NCBI RefSeq assembly: GCF_015206995.1
Contig: NZ_JADEXR010000039.1
Location: 1 to 45,799, forward strand
DNA from: an aff. Roholtiella sp. LEGE 12411
Lineage (GTDB): Bacteria > Cyanobacteriota > Cyanobacteriia > Cyanobacteriales > Nostocaceae
Direction of reading: 5' to 3'
Length of the DNA: 45,799 bases
Positions 1 to 9,650 of the stretch are shown one piece after another; position 1 is the first letter of the stretch, and every line of letters begins with the position of its first letter. Below the pieces are notes generated by a model. It was not told the origin of the DNA. It saw nothing but the letters and a program-made list of their open reading frames with translations, and made no database searches. The position numbers were made by a program, and so were the translations under genes.

Positions 1-273
1 GGGCATGGGGCGTGGGGAAGAAGTAATAAAGGTGTACTGAATTTTTTTCAAAAATCAAATATTAGTCCTATAGAGAAATGGTATTAACTATTCAATCCAG
101 TATAAAAATTTTAGATTGCTTAAGGGGACGAAGTACTTTATTAAATCTGTGTCTCATTTTTATTTATGATTTATTTTACCGCGATCGCAGTGAAACAAAT
201 CACGGTGTTATACAAATTATGCAAAGCGTCTTCCTAGTTTTTTCGACCCTGCGACAGCACATCTAAAGTCAAT

Positions 274-1473
274 ATGAAAATTGCATATCTAGTTAATCAG
301 TATCCCAAAGTCAGCCACAGCTTTATCCGGCGCGAAATTGCTGCGATTGAAGCTTGTGGTCTTTCAGTAGCACGCTTTTCAATTCGCTCGTGTGAATCTG
401 AACTGATTGACCCAGAAGACAAACTGGAATTTCAGAAAACTCAAATAGTTTTGAGTGTAGGCTTATTAGGTTTACTGTTTAACCTATTAAGCGTTGCTAT
501 TACCAGACTCATTCCTTGGCTAAAAGGTTTACTGTTAGCGATCAAACTTGGCAGATCTTCAGAACAAGGCGTTCTCTACCATATTATCTACTTAGCTGAA
601 GCTTGCATTCTGCTGAATTGGTTTCGTCAATCAGGCGTAACTCACCTACATGCTCACTTTGGAACCAATCCCACTACCGTGGCGATGTTATGTCAGGCCA
701 TAGGTGGCCCTCCCTATAGTTTTACAGTTCATGGCCCATACGAATTTGATCGAGCCGAGAGTTTAGCCCTGGCGGAAAAAATCAATCGTGCTGCGTTTGT
801 TGTTACTGTTAGCAACTTCAGCAGAGGTCAGCTTTATCGCTGGTGTAGCTACCAACAGTGGGACAAGATTCATGTAATTCGTTGTGGTCTAGACAATAAC
901 TTTTTCAATCAACCAATAGTAGCAATCACATCCGAACCAAATTTAGTCTGTGTTGGCCGCCTTTGTGAAGAAAAAGGTCAACTGCTATTACTAAAAGCAG
1001 TTAAGCAACTCAGTTCGGAAAACTTACAGTGTAACTTAACTCTAGTAGGTGACGGGCCTTTGAGACAGACAATAGAAACTCTTATTAAAGACTACGGTTT
1101 GGAACAGCAAGTAAAGATTACTGGTTGGGCTAGTGGTGCTGAGGTTCAAAAACATATTATGAATTCTCGTGCTTTAATTCTAGCTAGCTTTGCAGAGGGG
1201 CTACCTGTAGTCATCATGGAAGCATTAGCATTAGAGCGTCCGGTAGTTAGTACATATATTGCTGGAATTCCAGAATTGGTAAAACCGGGAGTCAACGGCT
1301 GGCTTGTACCATCCGGTTCCGTTGAATCTTTAGCAGCAGCAATACGTGAAGTACTGCAACTTCCAACAGAAAAACTTGAGCAAATGGGTAAAGCCGGAAT
1401 CACTGCTGTTAAAAAACAGCACAATATTGCACAAGAAGCAAGCCAATTAGCAAATCTATTTCAACATAGCTAA
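274..1473 (+). CDS. GT4 family glycosyltransferase
   Basis: A 399-residue protein with the two-domain GT-B layout of family 4 retaining glycosyltransferases. It would transfer a sugar from a nucleotide-sugar donor to a lipid-linked polysaccharide intermediate at the cytoplasmic face of the membrane. Visible marks are the N-terminal MKIAYLVNQYPKVSHSFIRRE (start of the acceptor domain), HLHAHFG and FTVHGPYEF in the middle, VGRLCEEKGQ at the start of the donor domain, and the EGLPVVIMEAL nucleotide-sugar motif (E-x7-E) near residue 310. A hydrophobic stretch around residues 60-90 may bind the membrane. A Wzx-like gene follows 19 bp downstream on the same strand, which supports a polysaccharide role. 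Donor and acceptor cannot be read from sequence. Confidence 0.93.
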   Translation: MKIAYLVNQYPKVSHSFIRREIAAIEACGLSVARFSIRSCESELIDPEDKLEFQKTQIVLSVGLLGLLFNLLSVAITRLIPWLKGLLLAIKLGRSSEQGVLYHIIYLAEACILLNWFRQSGVTHLHAHFGTNPTTVAMLCQAIGGPPYSFTVHGPYEFDRAESLALAEKINRAAFVVTVSNFSRGQLYRWCSYQQWDKIHVIRCGLDNNFFNQPIVAITSEPNLVCVGRLCEEKGQLLLLKAVKQLSSENLQCNLTLVGDGPLRQTIETLIKDYGLEQQVKITGWASGAEVQKHIMNSRALILASFAEGLPVVIMEALALERPVVSTYIAGIPELVKPGVNGWLVPSGSVESLAAAIREVLQLPTEKLEQMGKAGITAVKKQHNIAQEASQLANLFQHS

Positions 1474-1492
1474 GTTAAATTTTTCATCAATT

Positions 1493-2833
1493 ATGACATC
1501 TGTAAAAAAGCTTGCTGTTCGTGGTGCAATCTGGACAATTGCGGGTTATGGAACTGCTCAAATCTTAAGATTTGGGAGTAATTTGATTCTGACTCGCCTG
1601 CTAGTACCAGAGTATTTTGGTTTGATGGCTGTGGTTAATACTTTGAGAGCAGGTATTGATCTATTCTCAGACATCGGTATTCCTCAAAGCATCATTCATA
1701 ATAAACGGGGTGATGAACCAACTTTTCTGAATACTGCTTGGACACTGCAAGTAATACGTGGCTGGGTACTCTGGTTGATCTTTCTATTAATTACCTTGCC
1801 TATTGCAAACTTATACAATGACCAACGTCTGCTTTGGCTAATTCCCTTTGTCGGACTGTCGTCAGTTTTTGATGGATTCGGTTCTAATGCCATACATACT
1901 CTCTACCGACGCATAGATTTGGGTAAGTTAACCAAATTTGATCTGTGCATACAGGTATTGAGTCTGGCTACTTTAATTTTTTGTGCTTGGTTAAGTCCAA
2001 GTATGTTGGCTTTAGCTATTGGAGTAGTAGCAGGATCAATATACAGAATGGTGGGTAGCCATTGGTTGATACCAGGATATTCCAATCGATTCGCTTGGGA
2101 TCGAGATGCTGTTAAAGAGATAGTATCCTTTGGGAGATGGATGTTTGTCGCCACAGGGGTGACATTTTTGAATGAGCAAGCCGATCGCTTAATTCTTGCT
2201 AAGCTGCTAGCTTTTCGACTTTTAGGTGTATACACCATAGCTTATAGTCTGGCAGCGATACCTAGAGAAATTGTGAAAAATCTCAGCTATAAAGTTATTT
2301 TTCCGACGATTTCCCAACAAATTGACCTACCACGAGCAAGCTTGCTAAGCAAAATTCTCCGCCAACGTCAGATCATATTGCTTGGGTTTGCGATGTTATT
2401 AGCTACTTTGGTGACTGTTGGTGATTTAGTTATTGGAGTACTTTATGACCAAAGGTATGTCGAAGCAACGTGGATGATGCCAATTTTGTGCTGCGGCATT
2501 TGGTTTTCAGTATTATATTACACCATCAGTCCGGCTTTATTGGCGATCGGGAAGCCTTTGTATTCAGCCCAAAGTAATCTAGCTGGGTTTGTGATGATTG
2601 GCTTGGGATTACCCATAGCATTTTTCCATTTTGGCACCGTTGGAGCAATTGTTGTAATTGCAGTCAGCGATTTGCCTTTGTATCTAGTCAATCTTTATGC
2701 GCTTTGGCGAGAACAACTGTTTTGTCTAGTTCAGGATATTCAAAGTACTGCCTTTTTTATCATCATATTGACTCTACTTCTTAGCATCAGGAACCATCTG
2801 GGATTTGGGCTACCAATTCAAGCACTCTTTTAG
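1493..2833 (+). CDS. Wzx-like polysaccharide flippase (MOP superfamily)
   Basis: A 446-residue, strongly hydrophobic protein with about 12 predicted membrane spans. It begins KKLAVRGAIWTIAGYGTAQILRFGSNLILTRLLVPEYFG-like, the usual opening of the polysaccharide-transport branch of the MOP superfamily, which moves undecaprenyl-linked repeat units across the inner membrane. The conserved first-helix pattern (G-x2-W, N-x2-LTR-x-L-x-P-x2-FG) is clear. It sits 19 bp after the GT4 gene and is probably co-transcribed with it. Together with the Wzy-like and Wzc-like genes on the opposite strand it completes a Wzx/Wzy-dependent set. Substrate is unknown. Confidence 0.92.
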   Translation: MTSVKKLAVRGAIWTIAGYGTAQILRFGSNLILTRLLVPEYFGLMAVVNTLRAGIDLFSDIGIPQSIIHNKRGDEPTFLNTAWTLQVIRGWVLWLIFLLITLPIANLYNDQRLLWLIPFVGLSSVFDGFGSNAIHTLYRRIDLGKLTKFDLCIQVLSLATLIFCAWLSPSMLALAIGVVAGSIYRMVGSHWLIPGYSNRFAWDRDAVKEIVSFGRWMFVATGVTFLNEQADRLILAKLLAFRLLGVYTIAYSLAAIPREIVKNLSYKVIFPTISQQIDLPRASLLSKILRQRQIILLGFAMLLATLVTVGDLVIGVLYDQRYVEATWMMPILCCGIWFSVLYYTISPALLAIGKPLYSAQSNLAGFVMIGLGLPIAFFHFGTVGAIVVIAVSDLPLYLVNLYALWREQLFCLVQDIQSTAFFIIILTLLLSIRNHLGFGLPIQALF

Positions 2834-2972
2834 CTAAAGACTTCCCAGTAATCAATTATCCTAAACGATTCATTGATGATTTTATTGATAGCGATCGCCA
2901 TCAAACAGTTATCAGTTTTAAATATTCACTGAGTTATTGATTATTGAGATGATAAATGTTATTATCTGATTG

Positions 2973-3734
2973 ATGATAAAATCGTTAAAATACCCAAAAA
3001 ACTTAATACTTACAACGAAATATATGCAGACTCTAAAGCGATCAGTAAAACAACTGTTAGGTCAGTCTTTAGTTAACAATTTTAGGCTCTGGAGGCAAAA
3101 ACAAACCCACAAAGAGCTAGTTGGTAAGTCTTCAAAAGAAATATTTACTTCATTCTATGAAAAGGATCATTGGGGTGATAGGGAATCAAAATCAGGGCCC
3201 GGTTCATCAGAGTTTGAAACTAGACAAATTCGCCGGATTTTACCTGAACTAATACAAGAGCTTAATATTAATGTCCTCTTGGATGTACCCTGTGGGGATT
3301 TCAACTGGATGAAATCCATTGATTTGGGAAATTGTAACTATATTGGTGGAGACATTGTTAAAGAACTAATCAAAAACAATCAAAATCAATTTGAAAGTTC
3401 AAAACGAGTTTTTTTTGAATGTGACATCACAAAGGATGAACTTCCTAACGCTGATTTGATTCTTTGCCGAGACTGTCTTTTTCACCTGTCATTTGAGGAT
3501 ATCTTCGCAGCAATAGGAAATTTTAAAACAAGTAAATCGAAATACTTACTTACTACCACTCATCCTGACACTGTAGAAAACTTTCCTATACTAACAGGTG
3601 GTTATCGTGGTCTTAATATGTGCCTTGAACCCTTTAATTTTCCGACACCATTAAAACTCATTTATGAGAGACGTGATGCAGGTTTTGCCGACATAGATAA
3701 ATGCTTGGGTCTTTGGAAGCTGAGTGATTTGTGA
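2973..3734 (+). CDS. class I SAM-dependent methyltransferase
   Basis: About 253 residues with a Rossmann-type SAM-binding core: LLDVPCGDFNWMKSI is motif I, IGGDIV lies where the acidic ribose-binding residue is expected, and DLILCRDCLFHLS is the motif IV/V region. The preceding SSKEIFTSFYEKDHWG and GPGSSEFETRQIRRILP are typical of small methyltransferases found in cell-surface glycan clusters. The likely role is O-methylation of a sugar in the polysaccharide, inferred mainly from neighbours. Start choice is uncertain: ATG at 2973 (an in-frame TTG precedes it at 2970) or ATG at 3024, which would remove 17 residues; neither has a clear ribosome-binding site. A strong hairpin follows the stop. 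Confidence 0.85.
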   Translation: MIKSLKYPKNLILTTKYMQTLKRSVKQLLGQSLVNNFRLWRQKQTHKELVGKSSKEIFTSFYEKDHWGDRESKSGPGSSEFETRQIRRILPELIQELNINVLLDVPCGDFNWMKSIDLGNCNYIGGDIVKELIKNNQNQFESSKRVFFECDITKDELPNADLILCRDCLFHLSFEDIFAAIGNFKTSKSKYLLTTTHPDTVENFPILTGGYRGLNMCLEPFNFPTPLKLIYERRDAGFADIDKCLGLWKLSDL

Positions 3735-3744
3735 CTTGTACAAT

Positions 3745-3787
3745 AACAAGAGTAGAGACGTAGCAATGCTACGTCTCTACTCTTGTT
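3745..3787. terminator. Long perfect hairpin between convergent genes
   Basis: Two 20-base arms (3745-3764 and 3768-3787) are perfectly complementary around an AAT loop; the core is GTAGAGACGTAGC and its complement. It lies between the convergent methyltransferase (+) and glycosyltransferase (-) genes, so it could end transcription from both sides. The core is a dispersed cyanobacterial repeat type and recurs at 18615-18665. Confidence 0.75.
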
Positions 3788-3825
3788 AGTGCCATTTACG
3801 ACAGTCGTAATCTGAATTGACGTTA

Positions 3826-4821
3826 CTAAATTACTTTACAGGCTCTCATATAAGCCAACTCTTGCCGTGACCTCTTGAAATCGATGACTTTTTTCACAGC
3901 ACGAAACGCAGGCGGGGCCTCATTTTTCATCGAACCAATAGAAACGAGCCAATCAGCCACAGGTGGATGAGTTTGAGAGAGACATTCGATAAATGTATCC
4001 CAGAATGCAGGCCACATAGCATCATGGTAGTGAACTATCTTGGCTGCTTTGAGTTTTTCTTCAGTGTACCAATCCTTGTGTGTCTTACTACCCATCCCAT
4101 AGTTGTGAGAATAAGGCAACCCCCGCCAAGGAATTCCCATCTTGACCATAGTCAAACCAAGAGCAACTTGGTCGTTGAAAAAGAACCCACTTTTGTGGGA
4201 AGCTAGACAAGCATCAAATAATTGCAGACATGTTTGCAAATAATGCTGAGCAAAATTTGTTGAACGCCGATAAACAAAAATCCCACTATTCCAATATAGA
4301 CGGATTAGTATGCCTTCCTCCTCTGTTTTAATCCAGGGGAGAGTTTCAATATCAATACCTACACATTTGCAAATCTCTTGCCAATAAGCTTCATAAGGGT
4401 CTTGTAGACCTGTAGTGCCAATATTTTTATCGGAAGCACAAGCCAGAAAACTTTCCTCTTGGTTGAGAGTGAGTTGGTCTGGTTCATCTACAATCAGTAA
4501 ATCGCTATCTAGCCAGCCTATACATTCAGTTTGAGCAAGCTCCTCTACAGCAACTAGAGCTGAAGGTTTATTCAAAAATTTGTTCCAAGCATATTTGTCA
4601 TTTTTTTGAAAATAGAGATATTTCACTTGGAATTGCTCAAAAATTTGATGTGTCTGCTTCGCAAGAGGAGGGCCAAAGCGAGGAGTTACGGCATATATAG
4701 GTGCATCAGCAAACTTTCCTCCCCACCGACGCAGGCTTTCTATCATACGCACTGTTTGCGTCTCCAGCGAGCCTGACTCAACACAGCACACAAAAGTAGT
4801 TTGTAAATTTTTAGTCATCAT
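3826..4821 (-). CDS. putative GT-A type glycosyltransferase
   Basis: About 331 residues. Visible features fit a GT-A fold transferase: a DSD metal-binding motif in GWLDSDLLIVDEP, a later NSGIFVYRR segment, FFNDQVALGL and a C-terminal HYHDAMWP, resembling the DxD...NSG...H pattern of family-8-like enzymes. No signal peptide or membrane span is seen. The frame is open back to 4860, but ATG at 4821 follows a GAGAAC-type site at good spacing and gives the more natural N-terminus MMTKNLQTTFVCC. It is the last gene of the minus-strand polysaccharide group and converges with the methyltransferase. Family placement is from motif pattern only; the sugar is unknown. Confidence 0.72.
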   Translation of the reverse strand: MMTKNLQTTFVCCVESGSLETQTVRMIESLRRWGGKFADAPIYAVTPRFGPPLAKQTHQIFEQFQVKYLYFQKNDKYAWNKFLNKPSALVAVEELAQTECIGWLDSDLLIVDEPDQLTLNQEESFLACASDKNIGTTGLQDPYEAYWQEICKCVGIDIETLPWIKTEEEGILIRLYWNSGIFVYRRSTNFAQHYLQTCLQLFDACLASHKSGFFFNDQVALGLTMVKMGIPWRGLPYSHNYGMGSKTHKDWYTEEKLKAAKIVHYHDAMWPAFWDTFIECLSQTHPPVADWLVSIGSMKNEAPPAFRAVKKVIDFKRSRQELAYMRACKVI

Positions 4822-4929
4822 TTTTGTTCTCAATTTTGGTATAGTAAAATCTAATGCCACATAGACTTCGGCTATTATTTGTTAATGGCGATCGCCTAGC
4901 TCAATCTATAATTAACTAATGTTACTCAC

Positions 4930-6240
4930 TTAAGTTTTTCGGATTTGTTTATTTTTTCGCAAATTCCATTTACCTACCAAATTACTAGCTGGTCTTGTTT
5001 GCTGCACAGAAAGAACAACTGTGATAAATAATGTCCAATATATATTGCTTAAACGCAGCAAATAACTCTCTGTCATGTTATTCATCGCTAAAAAAATTAG
5101 AAATCCCAGAGGCCACATATCCTCTGGGTTATTTGTAGCATAAGCTTGTTTTATTGACCTCATAAATGCTGTAAAATAAATAATTATAAAAATGAATAAA
5201 CCTATGTAACCAACATCAAGTGTTATATCTATGAAACCATTGTGAGCATGAGGTAAAATCAGACCATAGCCAAGTGTTTGACCTGCTTCTGCTGCGTACT
5301 TACTTTGATGTGACCAAAATGCGCTACGTCCATAACCTAACCAAGGTTTATCCTCAAGTTTCATAAAAATAAAATTCCAAATTAATGTCCGTCCTGTTAA
5401 AGTCGGATCTCTTCCCAAGCTAGTTATGAGAGTTGCCCAATTACTAATAACTAATGTGCCCACACATCCCAGAATTAGAATGCCTATATCTAAAAAAAGT
5501 ACAGTTACCTTTCCTCGCCAACGAAATTTTCGATAAAAAGACAGAATCAACACCAGAATTGAACAAACAACTAGAGATGTTTTAGACGTACAAAGTAGGA
5601 TCATTGCTAATGCTATAGCAATACCAATTTTCTGATAAATGCGAGATCTTGGGTTATCAATAGGCAGGAGAAAAAGCGCTAATGAATTTATAATCATCAT
5701 CGAACCAAAAGTATTTTTATAATCGTATATTCCTCGCCAAGCTCCATTATGATCTCTTTCATGTATGGCGATAGCAGGTATGAATAGAGCAAAAAAAATA
5801 CTTAATAAGGCTCCGATACTAAAGGTCAATGCTACTAGTTTTACTTGCTCTTTTAAACTAAATCGTGTAGCAAAATATAAGCCAAATGAGGTCATTTGTA
5901 AAACCTCGCGGTTATTGCTCAACGTTTCTGAGTAAACATCTGACCAAAGAAACGATAAAAGGATAATTGCTGTCAATATCCAGAGTAACTTTTCTCTGTT
6001 GGCTGTACGTAAAGCGCTTTTCCAATCGAGGCAAATTATTAAAAGTGAAGTTACCCAGATAAAATATCTGATTGCTGTTCTAATAAAACTTGGAAGTAAC
6101 GCTCCGGTGAATAATGTTAAGCCAATGTCAAAAGCTCCTGTAAAAAAAGTTAACCCTACAATTACAAACACCTTTTCAGCAATTTTCCAAAACTGTTTTT
6201 TAATCAATTTAGTTTTTAAATTAGTGGTTGAATTATACAC
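4930..6240 (-). CDS. Wzy-like O-antigen ligase/polymerase family membrane protein
   Basis: A 436-residue protein with roughly 10-11 hydrophobic segments and one large extracytoplasmic loop after residue 260. The loop holds GRDPTLTGRTLIW, WLGYGRSAFW and LPHAHNGFIDITLDVGYIG, the pattern (TGR, GxG, H-x-H-N) of the Wzy_C/O-antigen-ligase family, which polymerises or ligates undecaprenyl-linked glycan repeats on the periplasmic side. It lies in the minus-strand polysaccharide group between two transferases. Polymerase rather than ligase is the likelier reading because Wzx-like and Wzc-like genes are also present, but sequence alone does not separate them. Confidence 0.88.
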   Translation of the reverse strand: MYNSTTNLKTKLIKKQFWKIAEKVFVIVGLTFFTGAFDIGLTLFTGALLPSFIRTAIRYFIWVTSLLIICLDWKSALRTANREKLLWILTAIILLSFLWSDVYSETLSNNREVLQMTSFGLYFATRFSLKEQVKLVALTFSIGALLSIFFALFIPAIAIHERDHNGAWRGIYDYKNTFGSMMIINSLALFLLPIDNPRSRIYQKIGIAIALAMILLCTSKTSLVVCSILVLILSFYRKFRWRGKVTVLFLDIGILILGCVGTLVISNWATLITSLGRDPTLTGRTLIWNFIFMKLEDKPWLGYGRSAFWSHQSKYAAEAGQTLGYGLILPHAHNGFIDITLDVGYIGLFIFIIIYFTAFMRSIKQAYATNNPEDMWPLGFLIFLAMNNMTESYLLRLSNIYWTLFITVVLSVQQTRPASNLVGKWNLRKNKQIRKT

Positions 6241-6525
6241 AATAAATTCTCTAAAATTTATGTTTTTTTGCCCTTATTTCTATAGTAATACTCTTTTAGT
6301 TATGAACACTTCGCAGAGGCTATTAACTGTTTACTGTCAATCCCTAATAGTCAAAGACCAAAACAAAGCACTGACGAATTATTTAGGATTGCTAAAGATA
6401 TAAAAAATATAAATATTCTGACCAAAATGAGCCAAATAACATGATTATATAAAGGATACTCACACATCTTAACTAGTAGTTATCGTTTTTTTTTAAGAAT
6501 AAGGTTATTGTTCATCATTCTACGC

Positions 6526-7719
6526 CTATTCTCTTGATGTTAGATAATTATAGATTCCTGAACTCAATCGGTGTTCAGATAACCAATACTGATTTTCAGG
6601 TGAATCATTGAGCCAACGATTAATGAGTTCAGCCCATTTTACAGGAATTTGCAATTGATTCCAAGCATCGTAAGAAGCCTGGGAAAGGCTTTGATAAAGT
6701 TGGGGGCTGGAAATAAGTTTTTCAACAGATGCTGCCAATGCTGTTGAGTCGCCAGCAGGAAAAATCATGGCGTTAATACCGTTTTGTAAATTACCTTTAA
6801 ACATGGGATGATTAGAAGCAACTATAGGCGTATGAACGCAAAAAGCCTCATAAATTGTAAAAGGACATGCCTCTGGATATTCATGTCTGCTTGGTACTAT
6901 AACAATATCTGCTTCTCTCATCAAGTTCATCACTGTATGATTCGGAATTAACCCGATAAATTTAACACTCTCTTCAATATTTAATTGTTTAGCTCGCTTA
7001 GTAAAATAATCAATTTCTCCGCTACCGGCTACTTGCAAATTTACTAATAAATTTCTAGTTTTCAATTTAGCTACGGCTTCTAAAAGGTCGCCAACACCTT
7101 TAACTTCAGTAACGGCACCAACATAAACTAAATTCCATGTCTCTACATTTTTTCTAATTTTCTTTAGTGAAAAACAATCAGGTGTGATCTGATGAATCCA
7201 ATCATAAGGAATAATTTTATCAGGATTTACTCCTATTTCTTTAAGTGATAAACAAGCATTAGTACCGTGATTAGCAACCCATTCAATTTGCTGATTATTT
7301 AATAAACTAGCCAATAAATAGTTTTTAACTTTTCGGCGTAATGTGTTATTTAAAAAAGAATCTGCAAACAAACAAATAGTTCGGATTTTATTTTTAATTG
7401 CCCAATTAATTATGGCTGGAATTGGTGTATGAATAACCAAATGTGTAGGCTTTTGTTCTTCAATTAATTTTAAAATATCTTGTTTATGTTTATATGGATC
7501 AAGTCCTGCTCCAACTGCACGTAATCCATCTTGAAGAACCTCGTTGTAAAAAGTTTTTGTTTGGCAGCATAATAAGGTAGCCTCTCCAATTTGCTTACCA
7601 ATTTCAGCCATAGAATCAATTACATACTTTTGAGCATGATAGGTTTCAAATCCATTTCTCTCGATACGCTGAAAAGCTTCACGATAATCGCCACCATACT
7701 GTACAATCAATAAGCGCAT
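6526..7719 (-). CDS. GT4 family glycosyltransferase
   Basis: A 397-residue GT-B protein. The C-terminal donor domain is clear: LVYVGAVTEVKGVGDLLEAV, then SGEIDYF, and the EYPEACPFTIYEAFCVHTPIV segment with the family-4 E-x7-E type pattern near residue 290, followed by SNHPMF and FPAGD. The N-terminal half (MRLLIVQYGGDYREAF) is typical of transferases acting on membrane-linked glycans. ATG at 7719 is the first methionine. It is preceded by a GT2 gene and followed by the Wzy-like gene on the same strand. The donor sugar cannot be deduced. Confidence 0.9.
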   Translation of the reverse strand: MRLLIVQYGGDYREAFQRIERNGFETYHAQKYVIDSMAEIGKQIGEATLLCCQTKTFYNEVLQDGLRAVGAGLDPYKHKQDILKLIEEQKPTHLVIHTPIPAIINWAIKNKIRTICLFADSFLNNTLRRKVKNYLLASLLNNQQIEWVANHGTNACLSLKEIGVNPDKIIPYDWIHQITPDCFSLKKIRKNVETWNLVYVGAVTEVKGVGDLLEAVAKLKTRNLLVNLQVAGSGEIDYFTKRAKQLNIEESVKFIGLIPNHTVMNLMREADIVIVPSRHEYPEACPFTIYEAFCVHTPIVASNHPMFKGNLQNGINAMIFPAGDSTALAASVEKLISSPQLYQSLSQASYDAWNQLQIPVKWAELINRWLNDSPENQYWLSEHRLSSGIYNYLTSRE

Positions 7720-7880
7720 TTAAACATACCTCAATATTGGGGATATCCAAATTAAAAAATGTCCTGATATCTCATAAATATTTTGGGCAAAGCGAAGATA
7801 TATTGGCGCTGTCATCCTTAGTTTGGGGTAAGAGCTACGGCGGGACTTTTTTTGCCTGTGCATTGGATGGAAAAAGCAAG

Positions 7881-8906
7881 TTAAGACACAGATTTAAGGA
7901 TGCGACGTTTTTGGTTAGAACCTGTGATTTTTAAAGCGAAAACTTCAAGTTTTTGGTAAAAAGATTGTGGCAAAACTAACAGAGAATAAGCAGCAGCCAA
8001 AGTAATCAGTGTACGACGTGGTTCTTCTAGCAGGATGCGCCAATGAGTTGATAAGGCTTGGTGGATAAGTTCTACAGCTGTTGAACCTGCTTTTAAAGTG
8101 ACTGCCCTTCTAGCTAAATGGCGTAGTTGATAAGCCATAGCGATGTCTCTCAAATTAGCCATTTCTGTAGGAGCATATTCAGAGGCTTTTTCTAGCATCT
8201 TTACCCAGGAATTTAACTTTTTGACTAGTTGTGCTGAATACCCCTGTGAATTTACCCGATAGAGCGTCAGAGGTTCAGGAATACCCTCAATCTTCCATTT
8301 TGTTTTAACAGCAATACGTAGCCAACACTCCACATCTTCTGATGGATGTAGTAGCCTATCGTCATCAAAATAAAAGTCTTCTACAACACCATAAAGATTG
8401 TCTAAAAATTTAATTTCATCAAAAACTTCCCGCCGAATCACTGCCACCGAGCCATTACCAATTGGGGTGCGACAAAGTAAATCAACTAGACTAATTCCTT
8501 CAAGTTTAGTAATTTGATATATACCCAAAGGATTATCAGCCTCATCAATGAATGCAGAGCGACAAAAACTAACTCCTACAGATGGTGAACTATCTAGATG
8601 CCAAACATGTTTTGCGAGCTTTTCTGGCAACCACAAGTCATCTGAATCCAAAAAAGCTAAATATTCTCCTGTAGCGTGACGGATGCCAGTGTTTCTAGCC
8701 GCTGCAACTCCTAAATTGCTCTGACGAATAATCTGAATTCTGGGGTCTGTAAATTGCTGACAAATTTCAATACTTTTATCAGGAGAGCCGTCATCAATTA
8801 GTAAAAGTTGAAAATTTGTATAGGTCTGAGCGAGAACAGATTGCACCGTAGCCGCTATATATTTCTCAACTTTGTAAACGGGAATAATAACAGATACTTT
8901 TTTCAT
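7881..8906 (-). CDS. GT2 family glycosyltransferase
   Basis: A 341-residue inverting transferase of family 2 (GT-A fold). The N-terminus VSVIIPVYKVEKYI, the LLIDDGSPD nucleotide-binding turn, ARNTGIRHATGEY and the LAFLDSDD metal-binding motif near residue 90 are all present. A later PSEDVECWLRIA matches the ED-x-W acceptor-side motif. Beyond residue 230 is a helical tail with no membrane span. It follows the acyltransferase gene at a short gap and belongs to the minus-strand polysaccharide operon. Confidence 0.93.
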   Translation of the reverse strand: MKKVSVIIPVYKVEKYIAATVQSVLAQTYTNFQLLLIDDGSPDKSIEICQQFTDPRIQIIRQSNLGVAAARNTGIRHATGEYLAFLDSDDLWLPEKLAKHVWHLDSSPSVGVSFCRSAFIDEADNPLGIYQITKLEGISLVDLLCRTPIGNGSVAVIRREVFDEIKFLDNLYGVVEDFYFDDDRLLHPSEDVECWLRIAVKTKWKIEGIPEPLTLYRVNSQGYSAQLVKKLNSWVKMLEKASEYAPTEMANLRDIAMAYQLRHLARRAVTLKAGSTAVELIHQALSTHWRILLEEPRRTLITLAAAYSLLVLPQSFYQKLEVFALKITGSNQKRRILKSVS

Positions 8907-8942
8907 TGTAAAAATCTCTAATTATCAAAAGTATTCTTATAT

Positions 8943-9521
8943 TTAATCAAGTTCACCTCTTTTAACATTGATTATTTTTGCAGGTATCCCAACTGCTGTT
9001 GCTCTTACTGGAACATCGCATAGTACCACAGCATTAGCACCAATATTTGCACCATCCCCAATAGTGACGTTGCCAAATATTTTCGCACCAGCACCAACAT
9101 TGACACGTTTACCTAAATTCGGTGCATCAAAAGGACGATTGAGATAACGGTTTCCTAAAGTAACACCTTGGCGAATAATGCAATCATCACCAATCAAACA
9201 GTTTCCATGAATTACAATCGCTCCTTGGTGTTCAATAATCACGCGGCGACCAAGTTGGACGGTGTAAGGTAATTCAATACCATAAGTGTTGCGAACTTTA
9301 CGAAATAACATTCTATAGAGGATGCTGAAGGGTGCGCGAAGAAGTTTAGGTTGAATCTTCATCCTCCATACTCCAAAACGCTGAATCGCTACCGCTCTGA
9401 ACCCTGGCTTAGTCCAATCCCGTCCATGAGCAATCCAGTCTTCTTTGATTTGTTGCCAAAGACTTAAAGCCGGAACTTCCTCTGCGCTTGCATTTATTTT
9501 TAACTCCAGTTGTGTATCCAT
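8943..9521 (-). CDS. hexapeptide-repeat acyltransferase (serine/colanic-acid acetyltransferase-like)
   Basis: About 192 residues. The C-terminal half is a left-handed beta-helix: repeated [LIV]-G-x4 turns such as IGDDCIIRQGVTLGN, NVGAGAKIFGNVTIGDGANIGANAVV and VPVRATAVGIPAKI. This is the acetyl-CoA-dependent O-acetyltransferase type related to serine acetyltransferase and WcaB/WcaF. The N-terminal about 80 residues contain a Trp/Arg-rich helical segment. Context points to acetylation of a sugar in the polysaccharide. ATG at 9521 is chosen because AGGAAC lies 8 bases upstream; a GTG sits one codon earlier. Confidence 0.88.
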   Translation of the reverse strand: MDTQLELKINASAEEVPALSLWQQIKEDWIAHGRDWTKPGFRAVAIQRFGVWRMKIQPKLLRAPFSILYRMLFRKVRNTYGIELPYTVQLGRRVIIEHQGAIVIHGNCLIGDDCIIRQGVTLGNRYLNRPFDAPNLGKRVNVGAGAKIFGNVTIGDGANIGANAVVLCDVPVRATAVGIPAKIINVKRGELD

Positions 9522-9650
9522 CACAAGGTTCCTATTTCAGTTTCTTTTGATTAGCTATGCCAACCGAAGTTGTTTAGCAAACTTACGAATTTTTTAAGTT
9601 GACATTAGTTAACTGTTACCTATATTTAATATTAAGTAATTAGATAAAGT

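Noticed and set aside
78-266. 62-codon plus-strand frame at the left end
   Set aside because: No ribosome-binding site, poor protein-like composition, no recognisable motif; lies in AT-rich DNA upstream of the GT4 gene.
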